DNA from: an uncultured Rhodospirillales bacterium | GTDB taxonomy: Bacteria; Pseudomonadota; Alphaproteobacteria; ATCC43930; CGMCC-115725 | Direction of reading: 5' to 3' | Assembly: GCA_903822185.1 (NCBI GenBank) | Contig: CAIJOA010000042.1 | Location: 103,447 to 167,446 of the forward strand | Length of the DNA stretch: 64,000 nucleotides | Shown: piece after piece, positions 35,291 through 44,161 of the stretch | Layout: every line of letters starts with the position of its first letter | Numbering within the stretch: position 1 is the stretch's first letter | Made by a program: the position numbers and the translations under genes | Notes under the pieces: generated by a model | The model's input: the letters and a program-made list of their open reading frames with translations, nothing else | Databases searched by the model: none | Told to the model about the DNA's origin: nothing

Positions 35291-36454
35291 ATGATCAGTG
35301 CGGAAGAAAACAAACTCTTCACCAGCATCGCCGCTGGCACGCCGATGGGTGAGCTGTTGCGGCGCTACTGGCATCCGGTCGGTTGTTCCCAGCTTGTTAC
35401 CAATAAGCCGGAACGCATCAAAGTGCTCGGCGAAGAGCTGTTGCTGTATCGCGGCGAAAGCGGGCAGGTGGTTTTGACCCAGCTTCGCTGCGCGCATCGC
35501 AGCATCGCGCTCGATTACGGCCGCGTCGAAGGCGACTGCATCCGCTGCCCATATCATGGCTGGCTTTACGATGCGACCGGTCAATGCATCGATCAGCCGG
35601 CCGAGCCGAAAGGCAGCGCTTTCAAAGAAAAAGTGAAACTGAAAAGCTATAAGGTTCAAGAAGCCGGCGGGTTGATCTTCGGTTACATGGGACCGGAACC
35701 TGCGCCGCTCCTACCCCTATATGACGTGCTGCGCATGGAAGACGGCGTCAAAGACGTTCAGGCGGTGACGTTTCATGCCAACTGGTTCAACCATGTCGAA
35801 AACATCGTCGATGTCAGCCATCTTGCGTGGCTGCATGGCTATACCTTTCCGGCCTATGGTGGAAAGGACATCACCTATCATTGGGAACGCACCCATTATG
35901 GCGCGAACAACGTCTTGAAGATCGAAGGCGTCGATGACACCCATGTGTCGTGCTATGCCTTCCCGACGGCCAACCGCTTCTCGCTGCCGCCAATCGACAA
36001 GAGCGGCGAGCTGGTCAAGTCGATGATCTTCCGCGTGCCGACCGACGAGAAATCGACCCTGATTTACTTCGTCCGCTTCTATCCTAGCGCGAAGCACACA
36101 TTGAACAGCTCAAAGCGGGAATCGACGCTCGGCGAATATGCGAAGCTCGAGGCCGACTGGTGGGGCATCGATGTCGTCGATCAGGACCGCATGGCCGTGG
36201 AGCAACAGGGCTTTATCGCCGATCGCGAGAACGAGCGGCTGGGCGTGTCCGACGGTGGCATCATCCAGATGCGCCGCATGATGCGCGAATCCCTGGCCGC
36301 CATTCAGGAGGGCAAAGATCCGCTTTGCGTTGTCCGCGATCCGGCCAAGCAAGTCTTCGACTTCCCACAGAAGTCGCAGATGCTGAAGGAAAAGCAGGAA
36401 GGTGTCGGCTACACGATGGGGTACAGCAAGGAAACCCAGGAAACCGTCGCATAA
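35291..36454 (+). CDS. Rieske aromatic ring-hydroxylating oxygenase, alpha subunit
   Basis: 387 residues. Rieske ligands are C67 and H69 (CAHRS) and C86 and H89 (CPYHGW). The mononuclear iron site is in NIVDVSHLAWLH, with H177, H182 and likely D174. The N-terminal GTPMGELLRRYWHPVG is typical of the phthalate 4,5-dioxygenase-like group. It is a single-gene unit between a divergent SBP pair and a strong terminator. No ferredoxin or reductase gene is nearby, so electrons must come from a shared reductase. Confidence 0.88.
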   Translation: MISAEENKLFTSIAAGTPMGELLRRYWHPVGCSQLVTNKPERIKVLGEELLLYRGESGQVVLTQLRCAHRSIALDYGRVEGDCIRCPYHGWLYDATGQCIDQPAEPKGSAFKEKVKLKSYKVQEAGGLIFGYMGPEPAPLLPLYDVLRMEDGVKDVQAVTFHANWFNHVENIVDVSHLAWLHGYTFPAYGGKDITYHWERTHYGANNVLKIEGVDDTHVSCYAFPTANRFSLPPIDKSGELVKSMIFRVPTDEKSTLIYFVRFYPSAKHTLNSSKRESTLGEYAKLEADWWGIDVVDQDRMAVEQQGFIADRENERLGVSDGGIIQMRRMMRESLAAIQEGKDPLCVVRDPAKQVFDFPQKSQMLKEKQEGVGYTMGYSKETQETVA

Positions 36455-36482
36455 CCGTCGTTACCATCCAGGCTTAACGGAG

Positions 36483-36507
36483 AAGGGCTCGCCAATGGCG
36501 AGCCCTT
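36483..36507 (+). terminator. Intrinsic terminator of the Rieske gene
   Basis: An 11-bp perfect stem, AAGGGCTCGCC / GGCGAGCCCTT, with an AAT loop, followed by TCGGCTTTT. It lies 29 bases after the stop codon. Confidence 0.85.
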
Positions 36508-36582
36508 TCGGCTTTTAAGCGATGCTTGCTCAACGGACGTCAGTGCCAAAAACCCGCACGGACCATTGGCCGTCCTAATACG

Positions 36583-37797
36583 CTAGCGGCCTTCCCCTTG
36601 GGCGATGACGTTGGCCTTGATCAAAGCGTCGATCTGGCCTTCATCGAATCCCGCTTCGATCAATACTTCGCGTGTATTCTCGCCGAGATTGGGCGGCGGC
36701 AACCGGATGCCGAAATCATATTCGCTGCTGTTGAAGGGAAGCTTCGGCAGATTGCCGGTCTTCCCGTCTTCCATCGGCACAGGCAGCAACTGGTTCGTCG
36801 CGATGAGATGCCGATCGTTCAGCAATTGATCGGGACGTTGCAGCGGCGCATAGGGGACGCTGGCATCGTCGAGCATCTTTTGCAGTTGAAGACTGGTATG
36901 GCGCGCAACCGCTTCGCGCACCCGCGGCAACATCCATTCTTGTGCCGCGACACGCTTTTCGTTCGTCGTCAGACGCTCGTCGGCAAAGAGATCGGGAAGT
37001 GTTAGCTTGCCGCAGAATCGTTCCCAATGGGCGTTCGAGGTGACGCCGATGAAGACGGGATCGTCAGCCGTATCGAAGAGATGGAAAATTCCCCAACCCA
37101 TCCGCACCGACTGGCCGACCTCGGCCATCGGCCGCGACGGTTCACCCGTGGCGACGGCGCGGGCCATCCATTGTCCGACCCAAAAAACGGTCGTCTCGAA
37201 CAGGCCCGATGTGATCATCTGGCCTTTACCGGTCGCCGTGCGTTGGAACAGGGCGGCGAGGATGCCGATCACGCCATAGGTCGCGGCGCCGATATCGATG
37301 ATCGAAGCCCCGGCGCGGAGCGGACGGCCCGGAGGCCCGGTCATGAAGGCGAGCCCGCCCATCATCTGCGCCAATTCATCGAGCGAGGGGCGCTTTTCGT
37401 AAGGACCCGGCAGGAAGCCTTTAATCGCCATATAGATGAGACCGGGATTGTCCGACGACAGCACGTCATAGCTGAGTCCCAATCGGTCGAGCGCACCCGG
37501 CGCATAATTGTCGAGGCAGATATCGGCACTCCGTACCAGGGTGCGGAACAATTCCTTGCCGAGGGGCGCCTTCAGATCGACCGCGACGCTGCGCTTGTTG
37601 CGGTTGAAATAGTAATAGCCCGATCCTGCACCGGGCATGCGCCGCGCCTGATCGCCGCCGTCCGGATTTTCGATCTTGATCACGTCCGCGCCCAGATCGG
37701 CGAGAATCAAAGCCGCGGTGGGACCGGCGACGATGTGCCCGAGTTCGAGCACGCGTAATCCTTTGAGGGGGAGATTGGACGTAGTAGTGGCAACCAT
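36583..37797 (-). CDS. CaiB/BaiF-type (class III) CoA-transferase
   Basis: 404 residues. The N-terminal nucleotide-like motif is LELGHIVAGPTAALILADLGADVIKIE, and the catalytic Asp is D140 in RPSLDELAQMMGG. The enzyme moves CoA between acids through aspartyl-CoA and would activate an acid for further breakdown. ATG 37797 has a GAAG site upstream; an in-frame TTG at 37836 is less likely. It is a lone minus-strand gene between the Rieske and LLM genes. The donor and acceptor acids are unknown. Confidence 0.88.
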   Translation of the reverse strand: MVATTTSNLPLKGLRVLELGHIVAGPTAALILADLGADVIKIENPDGGDQARRMPGAGSGYYYFNRNKRSVAVDLKAPLGKELFRTLVRSADICLDNYAPGALDRLGLSYDVLSSDNPGLIYMAIKGFLPGPYEKRPSLDELAQMMGGLAFMTGPPGRPLRAGASIIDIGAATYGVIGILAALFQRTATGKGQMITSGLFETTVFWVGQWMARAVATGEPSRPMAEVGQSVRMGWGIFHLFDTADDPVFIGVTSNAHWERFCGKLTLPDLFADERLTTNEKRVAAQEWMLPRVREAVARHTSLQLQKMLDDASVPYAPLQRPDQLLNDRHLIATNQLLPVPMEDGKTGNLPKLPFNSSEYDFGIRLPPPNLGENTREVLIEAGFDEGQIDALIKANVIAQGEGR

Positions 37798-37984
37798 TTG
37801 CTTCACAACATTCCGGTGATTGAGCCCGAGGTCCAACCCTCGCGATTGAATGCGATCCCGTCAAGGGCTCATGGCGGGTGGACGATTTTGAGGGACAGAA
37901 TAAGCGTCTGCGCCTTGACCTGATTGAACTTTTTCTCGATCTTACAGGCCATCACTCGAGAAAATTCCAGCGGGAGCTTGTTTC

Positions 37985-39160
37985 GTGAACTCGACCGGCA
38001 CGCCTTCAGCCAAAGCCACCATTCCGAATGACGTCAATGCGCGCGCCCCGCACATGCGCCAGCGTCAGGCGATGTACAGCAACAACAAACTGAAGCTCGG
38101 TCTGTTCGGTGCGAATTGCTCGTCGGGCCGCGCGATCACCCGTGTGCCGGAACGCTGGACTGGCAGCTGGGAAGATAGCCTCGCCTTGGCGCAAGCCGCC
38201 GAAGCCGCGGGCATCGAATTCATGTTGCCGATCGGACGCTGGAAAGGTTATGGCGGCGAAACCGATTATCAAGGCACGACGCTCGAGACCCTGACCTGGG
38301 CGGCGGGTCTTCTCGCCAAGACCAAGAAGATCACCGTCTTCGGCACGGTACATGCGCCGATGTTTCATCCGATTATCGCGGCGAAAGAATTCGTCACCTG
38401 CGATCTGATCGGCGACGGCCGCTTCGGCCTCAACATCGTCGTCGGCTGGAACCAGGACGAATTCGAGATGTTCGGCATCGAGCAGCGCGATCATGACCGC
38501 CGCTATGACTTCGCCGACGAATGGATTTCCTCGATCAAACGGATGTGGGGTCCCGAAGAACAATTCGATTTCAGCGGCGACTTCGTCAATCTGAAGGACG
38601 TCCGCGCGAAGCCGAAACCGTTCGGCGGCAGCCGTCCGATGATCATGAACGCCGCCGTCTCTGATACGGGTCACGAATTCGCGGTGAAGCATTGCGAGGC
38701 GTTGTTCTCATCGGCCACCTATGGCCAGTTCGAACAGGGCGCCGCGCATATCCGTGACGTGCGCGCCCGCGCCCAGGCGGCGGGACGCGAGATCGATGTT
38801 TATACGACGGGCGTCATCACTTGCCGTCCGACCAAGGCCGAGGCCGAGGAATATTATCGTCACTCGATCATCGAATGTGCCGATTGGGGCGCGGTCGATC
38901 ACATCCTGTCGATGCGCAAGCTTTCGGCCGAGAACACGCCGGATTTCCAGAAGGTACGCGAGCGCGCGGCGAACGGTATGGGTGGCCTGCCGATCATCGG
39001 CAGCCCCGACGATGTCGCCGATGTGCTGAAAAAGCTCAGCGATGCGGGCTTTACCGGCATCGCCATGTCGTTCCTGAACTACGCCAAGGAACTGCCCTAC
39101 TTCCAGCAAGAGGTGCTGCCGCGCCTTGAACGGATGGGCGTGCGCGAAGCTGTCCGCTAA
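37985..39160 (+). CDS. LLM-class FMN-dependent monooxygenase (RutA/SfnG-like)
   Basis: 391 residues. KLKLGLFGANCSSGRAITRVPERWTGSW, then GIEFMLPIGRWKGYGGETDYQGTTLETLTWAA, and GDGRFGLNIVVGWNQDEFEMFG match the branch containing dimethylsulfone monooxygenase SfnG and pyrimidine monooxygenase RutA. It oxidises with reduced FMN from a partner reductase. GTG 37985 follows GGGAG by eight bases and adds a 30-residue leader before the usual family start; an ATG at residue 24 would remove most of it. It is followed by a tiny exported-peptide ORF. Confidence 0.86.
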   Translation: MNSTGTPSAKATIPNDVNARAPHMRQRQAMYSNNKLKLGLFGANCSSGRAITRVPERWTGSWEDSLALAQAAEAAGIEFMLPIGRWKGYGGETDYQGTTLETLTWAAGLLAKTKKITVFGTVHAPMFHPIIAAKEFVTCDLIGDGRFGLNIVVGWNQDEFEMFGIEQRDHDRRYDFADEWISSIKRMWGPEEQFDFSGDFVNLKDVRAKPKPFGGSRPMIMNAAVSDTGHEFAVKHCEALFSSATYGQFEQGAAHIRDVRARAQAAGREIDVYTTGVITCRPTKAEAEEYYRHSIIECADWGAVDHILSMRKLSAENTPDFQKVRERAANGMGGLPIIGSPDDVADVLKKLSDAGFTGIAMSFLNYAKELPYFQQEVLPRLERMGVREAVR

Positions 39161-39214
39161 GCGAAGATAGGCGGACGCCGGATCAACCGGCGCCGCCGAC
39201 CACGGGAGGAAACG

Positions 39215-39343
39215 ATGATCGCCACGAAGACGGCGCGATGCCTTGCGCTCGCGTCGATCTTGATCAGCGCCTCGCTACTTACTGCCGCGCCGCCTTCGGA
39301 TGACCAGCTTCTGACCACCCAATTCGTGCCGGCGAAGTTCTAG
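39215..39343 (+). CDS. Short ORF with signal-peptide-like sequence
   Basis: 42 residues (MIATKTARCLALASILISAS then LLTAAPPSDDQLLTTQF). A very good Shine-Dalgarno, GGGAGGAA at 39205-39212, sits four or five bases before the ATG. The sequence has a basic start, a hydrophobic core and an Ala-rich cleavage region, so it looks like a Sec signal peptide with a short mature tail. It may be a small secreted peptide or the 5' remnant of a lost SBP gene, since such SBPs often follow LLM genes here. I do not recognise the peptide. Confidence 0.45.
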   Translation: MIATKTARCLALASILISASLLTAAPPSDDQLLTTQFVPAKF

Positions 39344-39350
39344 TTCCGAT

Positions 39351-39369
39351 GCAAAAGACGATCTTTTGC
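39351..39369. promoter_or_regulatory. Hairpin before the GntR gene
   Basis: GCAAAAGA / TCTTTTGC form a perfect eight-base stem with a CGA loop. It comes eight bases after the short ORF and is followed at 39399-39404 by a TTGACA -35-like element for the GntR gene. It may end the upstream transcript or act as an operator. Confidence 0.4.
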
Positions 39370-39434
39370 CCCGTTTCAGGGCTGTTGGCGGTTAATTGTT
39401 GACAGTTTACCGGTGCCAGAATTAGGAATTGTGC

Positions 39435-40151
39435 GTGAAAAGTTCCATCGATATCGCTGTCGCGCCGACGATCAACCAGTTGCTGACCCACTCCTTAAGT
39501 GGCGTCGTGCAGCAGGAGATCGAGCGCATGATCTTGAGCGGTGAATTGCCGGCGGGCGAACGTCTCAATGAAAGCGTTCTGTCGCGCAAGCTTTCGGTCA
39601 GTCGTGGTCCTATCCGCGAAGCCTGCCGTGCCCTGGCGGAATCGGGGCTGGTCAAGCTGGTGCCGAACCTTGGCGCGTTCGTCAAAGGCCTCGATCGGGC
39701 CGACGCGATGGAAGTCTATGACATGCGGGCGGGCGTGACCGCGCTGGCCGCTTCGCTGTTGGCGCCGATCGTGACGCCGTCGCATATCCGTGGCTTGCAG
39801 CGCATCATCGACAAGATGGAACGCGCGGCGGAAGCATCGGATTTCGCCGTGTTCAATCTTCTCAATCTCGAATTTCACGAGTTCATCATCGAAGCGGCGA
39901 ACAACAGCCGTCTGGTGAAAATCTACGATCAACTGGTCAAAGAATTCCGCCTTTTCCGCATGCACGGTTTGGTTCAGCAATCCGCGTTGATGGATTCCAA
40001 TCGCGAGCATCGCACGATCGTCGCGACCCTCGAAGAGCGCGACAGCCGGAAAAGCTACGATGTCAGCTTTGAACATGTCGCCAAGGGCAAGCAACGCATG
40101 ATGCTGGCGCTCGACACGCTGGACAAGGAACAGCCGCCGCCAGGCGACTGA
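39435..40151 (+). CDS. GntR-family regulator, FadR/FCD type
   Basis: 238 residues. The winged helix is at about 15-80 (LPAGERLNESVLSRKLSVSRGPIREACRALAESGLVKLVP) and the FCD helical domain follows (FNLLNLEFHEFIIEAANNSRLV, then SNREHRTIVATLEERD). The latter carries His and Asp/Glu positions typical of metal-dependent effector binding. GTG 39435 is six bases after AGGAA; a TTG at 39429 is too near the site. It probably controls the ABC/Rieske operon that begins 100 bases downstream. Confidence 0.85.
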   Translation: MKSSIDIAVAPTINQLLTHSLSGVVQQEIERMILSGELPAGERLNESVLSRKLSVSRGPIREACRALAESGLVKLVPNLGAFVKGLDRADAMEVYDMRAGVTALAASLLAPIVTPSHIRGLQRIIDKMERAAEASDFAVFNLLNLEFHEFIIEAANNSRLVKIYDQLVKEFRLFRMHGLVQQSALMDSNREHRTIVATLEERDSRKSYDVSFEHVAKGKQRMMLALDTLDKEQPPPGD

Positions 40152-40250
40152 GCGAAAACGGGCTGCGCGTGCAAAGTACGGCGGCGATCGAGATGGTGGG
40201 AGGAACGAGGAAGAAATGAACGGGCAACAACATCATCAAGGTAGGACGGC

Positions 40251-41075
40251 GTGAGCGATCCACGCGCCGTCAAGCTCAGCGCCCGCCAGGTTTCGATCCA
40301 TTACTGGCTCACGCGCTCGAGCCAGCCTTTTCTCGCTGTCGATAGCGTCGATCTCGACGTCTATGCCGGTGAATTCATGGTCATCGTCGGCCCCAGCGGC
40401 TGCGGCAAAACCACACTGCTCAATGCCATCGACGGGTTGCAGCGGATCAGTGACGGCGAACTCGAACTGAACGGAAAGCCCATCCGCAAGCCCGGCGGCG
40501 ACCGGGCGATGGTTTTCCAACAAGCCAGTCTGCTGCCGTGGCGTAGCGTGTTGGGCAATGTCTCCTATGGGTTGGAATTGCGCGGTAAGATGCAGCGCGC
40601 CGCCATCCGAGATCGCGCACGCGAACTGATCACCTTGGTCGGATTGAAAGGCTTCGAGGATCATTACCCGACCGAATTGTCGGGCGGGATGCAGCAGCGC
40701 GTCAATCTTGCCCGCGCCCTGGCTGTCGATCCGGACATCCTTCTGCTGGACGAGCCGTTCGCCGCGCTCGATGCTCAGACGCGCGAATATATGCAAGCCG
40801 AATTGTTGCGGATCTGGTCCGCCACGCGCAAAACGGCGATCTTCATCACGCATGACATCAAAGAAGCGATTTACCTCGCCGACCGGGTCGCAGTTTTCAC
40901 CGCGCGTCCCGGACGTATCAAGGAAATCATCGAGATCGATCTGCCGCGCCCGCGCGAATTGCGAAGCAAGCGCGAACCGCGGTTTCTCGAATACGAGGAT
41001 CGCATCTGGAACAGCATCGAAGAAGAAGTGCGTGCAACGGAATCGCGTGCGCTCGAAAGCGTAGGCTCGCGATGA
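40251..41075 (+). CDS. ABC transporter ATPase (SsuB/TauB type)
   Basis: 274 residues. Walker A GPSGCGKTT, Q-loop FQQASLLPWR, signature LSGGMQQR and Walker B ILLLDEPFAALD are intact, with H-loop THDIKE. The GTG start is preceded by AGGTAGGACG. It is the first gene of the operon after the GntR gene, and its stop overlaps the permease start (ATGA). Confidence 0.92.
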   Translation: MSDPRAVKLSARQVSIHYWLTRSSQPFLAVDSVDLDVYAGEFMVIVGPSGCGKTTLLNAIDGLQRISDGELELNGKPIRKPGGDRAMVFQQASLLPWRSVLGNVSYGLELRGKMQRAAIRDRARELITLVGLKGFEDHYPTELSGGMQQRVNLARALAVDPDILLLDEPFAALDAQTREYMQAELLRIWSATRKTAIFITHDIKEAIYLADRVAVFTARPGRIKEIIEIDLPRPRELRSKREPRFLEYEDRIWNSIEEEVRATESRALESVGSR

Positions 41076-41938
41076 GCGTCGAAACTGTTATCCCGCCGAA
41101 TGATCCGACGGCGAAGGCAAAATCGGCAGAGGTACCCCAAGTCCGGGTGCGCCGCCGCATCCCGGCGCAACCGCCATGGTTTGCGCGCTGGGAATCGCTG
41201 CTCTTCGGCTCCGGAACGGTGATCTTTGTCCTCGCGGTTTGGCAGGCGATCGCCTCGGCGCGCATCGTGCCGCCCTTGTTTTTGCCCGGGCCTTTCGCGA
41301 TCTGGGAAGCCTTCGTCGCTTACGTCGCTGACGGCTCGATCTGGACCGACCTCGCGGCCAGCGGCCTCGAACTGATCTACGGTTATGGCCTCGCGATCAT
41401 TGTGGCGCTGCCGCTGGGTCTGCTGATGGGCTGGTATCGGCGGGTGAATATGTCGCTCGATCCGATCGTCAATTTCATGAACGCCATGCCGCGCATCGCG
41501 CTGGTGCCGTTGCTGATCATCTGGTTCGGCATTGGTATCTGGTCGAAGGTCGCGGTGATCTTCCTGTCGTCGATCTTCCCGATCCTGATCAATACCCAGG
41601 CGGGCATCCGCAATCTCGACGCCGGCTGGATCAAGGCAGCGCGATCCTTCGGCGGTAGTGATCTGCAGCTTTTCCGCACCGTCGCATTGCCGGGCGCCGT
41701 TCCGTTCATCCTGACGGGTATGCGGATCGGCGTCGGCCATGCGCTGATCGGCGTCGTTGTCGGCGAGCTTGTCGCGGCGCGCGCGGGCATCGGCTTGATG
41801 ATGGCCACGGCCGGTGCTGGCTTTCAGACGGCAAAGGTGTTCGCCGGGCTGATGATCGTATCCCTCGCCGGCGTGTTTCTTGTCGGCATGATCTCGCTGG
41901 TGGAACGCCGTTTCCAGGCCTGGCGTCCCCCGAATTGA
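41072..41938 (+). CDS. ABC transporter permease (SsuC/TauC type)
   Basis: 288 residues. An N-terminal cytoplasmic tail of about 45 residues is followed by roughly six transmembrane segments. The coupling loop is IRNLDAGWIKAARSFGGSDLQLFRTVALPGAVPFI. The start overlaps the ATPase stop by four bases. SBP and oxygenase genes follow within four bases, so uptake and oxidation are cotranscribed. Confidence 0.88.
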   Translation: MSVETVIPPNDPTAKAKSAEVPQVRVRRRIPAQPPWFARWESLLFGSGTVIFVLAVWQAIASARIVPPLFLPGPFAIWEAFVAYVADGSIWTDLAASGLELIYGYGLAIIVALPLGLLMGWYRRVNMSLDPIVNFMNAMPRIALVPLLIIWFGIGIWSKVAVIFLSSIFPILINTQAGIRNLDAGWIKAARSFGGSDLQLFRTVALPGAVPFILTGMRIGVGHALIGVVVGELVAARAGIGLMMATAGAGFQTAKVFAGLMIVSLAGVFLVGMISLVERRFQAWRPPN

Positions 41939-41942
41939 TGAG

Positions 41943-42977
41943 ATGGAACGGATGAATTTTATGAGAGCGAAAAGAATCGGGCTGGCTGGCGTTGCGATAG
42001 CGATGCTGGCTTCCGCTGCGAATGCGCAGGTGCCTGCGACCAAATCGAACGGCCTGAAGCTCGATATTCCCTACAACGCCGTCGCGATTGCCGTCGCGCC
42101 GCTCTGGATCGCGATCGATGGCGGTTTGTTCCAAAAACACGGCATCGAAGTCACGACGGAATTCGCCGCGCAAAGCCCGGCGTTGGTGGCGTCGATGCTG
42201 TCGGGCGAAACGCCTTTCGCCATTGTCGGCGAGGACGCGGTCATTGCCGCCGATCTCAGCGGCGGCGATATCGCCATCGTCGCGGCGGGCTCGGATAAGC
42301 TGCCTTTCACGATCTATGCGGGATCGACCTTGCACAGCATTCCCGATCTCAAAGGGAAGAAGATCGGCATCACGCAGTTCGGCACGACGACCGATTTCAT
42401 CGCGCGCTACGTCCTCAAGAAAGCGGGATTCAAGCCGTCCGACGACGCGGTCATCCTGCCGATGGGATCGCAAGCCAATATGTTCACGGCGCTGGTCGCG
42501 GGCGTGATTGACGCCGCGGTCCTTGGCTCCGATGTCACACTGAAGGCCAAGCAGCTCGGAACGCTCAACCCGCTCGTCTCGATGCTGGACGATGACATGC
42601 CGTTCTATACCAACGCGCTGGTCGCCAAGAAGTCGTGGGTCGCGGCGCATCCGAATGACGCTCTGAACGTCGTCCGGGCTTATCTTGCCGGCGTCGCGAT
42701 CGCCTATACCGATAAGAAGGCGACAATGGCCGCCATCGGAAAATACACCAAGACGACGGACGCCGAATCGCTGGAAGGGGCTTACGACCTTCTGATGCGG
42801 ATGCTGCCGAAGGACCAAATGCCGAAGCCGGCAGCTTTGAAGATCGATCTCGACGAAAGCACCCGTCCCGGCGCGAAAGAAGCCGATCCGAACAGTTTCA
42901 TCGACCCGTCGCTGGTGATGCAGCTTCAACGCGACGGTTATATCGACAGTCTCTACAGCAATGGGAAAATGCCATGA
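41943..42977 (+). CDS. ABC substrate-binding protein, copy 1 of a duplicated pair
   Basis: 344 residues with a signal peptide (MRAKRIGLAGVAIAMLASAANA). Core sequence includes APLWIAIDGGLFQKHGIEV, ASMLSGETPFAIVGEDAV and DLKGKKIGITQFGTTTDF. The same motifs recur with small changes in the SBP at 44162, which shows duplication. ATG 41943 or 41952 are both possible. The stop overlaps the start of the Rieske gene (ATGA), a tight link between binder and enzyme. Confidence 0.88.
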   Translation: MERMNFMRAKRIGLAGVAIAMLASAANAQVPATKSNGLKLDIPYNAVAIAVAPLWIAIDGGLFQKHGIEVTTEFAAQSPALVASMLSGETPFAIVGEDAVIAADLSGGDIAIVAAGSDKLPFTIYAGSTLHSIPDLKGKKIGITQFGTTTDFIARYVLKKAGFKPSDDAVILPMGSQANMFTALVAGVIDAAVLGSDVTLKAKQLGTLNPLVSMLDDDMPFYTNALVAKKSWVAAHPNDALNVVRAYLAGVAIAYTDKKATMAAIGKYTKTTDAESLEGAYDLLMRMLPKDQMPKPAALKIDLDESTRPGAKEADPNSFIDPSLVMQLQRDGYIDSLYSNGKMP

Positions 42978-44158
42978 CGCTCGCCAACCCGCTTCGTTTT
43001 GCCGATCTAGAACAGGTCGGACCGGGTACGCCGTCAGGGACGTATCTCCGCCGCTTCTGGCATCCCGTGTTGCGCGCCCGGGATCTGGTGCCCGGACAGG
43101 CCAAGCCGATCGAAATCCTGGCTGAAAAATTCACGGTTTATCGCAGCGATACCGGCGTGCCGCATGTCGTCGCGTTCCGCTGCGCCCATCGTGGCGCGCA
43201 GCTTTCGCTAGGCTGGATTGAAGGTGACGCGTTGCGGTGCCGCTATCACGGCTGGAAGTTCGATCGTTCGGGGCAGTGCGTCGAGCAACCGACCGAAGAC
43301 AAGCCGTTCTGCCAACGGGTCAAGATTCCGTCTTATCCGACGCGCGAATATTTGGGTTTGATCTTCGCTTATCTGGGCGAGGGCGCTCCGCCACCCTTCA
43401 CGCGTTATCCCGATCTGGATCGACCGGGCGTCATTATCGCCGACCCGACGGAGATCGTGCCCTGCAATTTTTGGAACCGTCTCGATAACGACATCGCCCA
43501 TATTCCCTGGGTGCATCGTGCGACGGCCCTTCGTAAAGGCCGTCACGACTACATCGTTCCGCGCCGGGAAATCGTCGAGGAAACGCCGTATGGCTGGTCG
43601 AACACGCGCATGCCGGTCAGCAATAGCGGCGGGATGCGCGATCTTTCACCCAAGGCGCATTTCTTCATGCCGAACGTCTATCAGTTCCAGCATCGAACCC
43701 GCGCCAACGGTTTTGAGATGCGTAATCTCTGGGACACGAAGATCATGTGGACGGTGCCGGTCAACGACACGACGCTGGCCGCGTTCGACGTGACCCACAC
43801 GCCGCTCGAAGGCGCTGAGGCGCGCGCCTATGAGGCGAGCCGCTCCGGCGATCAGGAAGCCGAGTCCGAAAACCGTTGGGATATCGGCGAGAAAATTCTC
43901 GCTGGCGAGATGACGATCGAGGAAATCCCCGACGACATCACCGCCTATACTAGTTTCGCCATCGAAGATTATGTGACGCAGGTCGGTCAGGGGCCGATCG
44001 AAGGCCGCACGCGCGAGCATCTCGGCCAAACCGATGCAAAGGTCATTCTCCTGCGCCGGATGTGGCTTCGTGAAATCACCGCGATGCTGGAAGGGACGGC
44101 GCTGACGGATTGGCAATTCCCCGTCGAGCCGCTCTACGAAATTCTGGCTCCGGCTTAG
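42974..44158 (+). CDS. Rieske oxygenase alpha subunit, copy 1 of a duplicated pair
   Basis: 394 residues. Rieske ligands are C70 and H72 (CAHRGAQLSLGW) and C89 and H92 (CRYHGW). The mononuclear iron motif is NRLDNDIAHIPWVH (D-x2-H-x4-H). The N-terminal FADLEQVGPGTPSGTYLRRFW is nearly repeated in the gene at 45154. Its ATG overlaps the SBP stop. The C-terminal half is longer than in VanA-type enzymes. No reductase gene is nearby. Confidence 0.9.
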   Translation: MTLANPLRFADLEQVGPGTPSGTYLRRFWHPVLRARDLVPGQAKPIEILAEKFTVYRSDTGVPHVVAFRCAHRGAQLSLGWIEGDALRCRYHGWKFDRSGQCVEQPTEDKPFCQRVKIPSYPTREYLGLIFAYLGEGAPPPFTRYPDLDRPGVIIADPTEIVPCNFWNRLDNDIAHIPWVHRATALRKGRHDYIVPRREIVEETPYGWSNTRMPVSNSGGMRDLSPKAHFFMPNVYQFQHRTRANGFEMRNLWDTKIMWTVPVNDTTLAAFDVTHTPLEGAEARAYEASRSGDQEAESENRWDIGEKILAGEMTIEEIPDDITAYTSFAIEDYVTQVGQGPIEGRTREHLGQTDAKVILLRRMWLREITAMLEGTALTDWQFPVEPLYEILAPA

Positions 44159-44161
44159 ATC

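Noticed and set aside
36583..37836. Earlier TTG start at 37836 for the CoA-transferase
   Set aside because: The ATG at 37797 begins just before the conserved family N-terminus and has a GAAG ribosome site.
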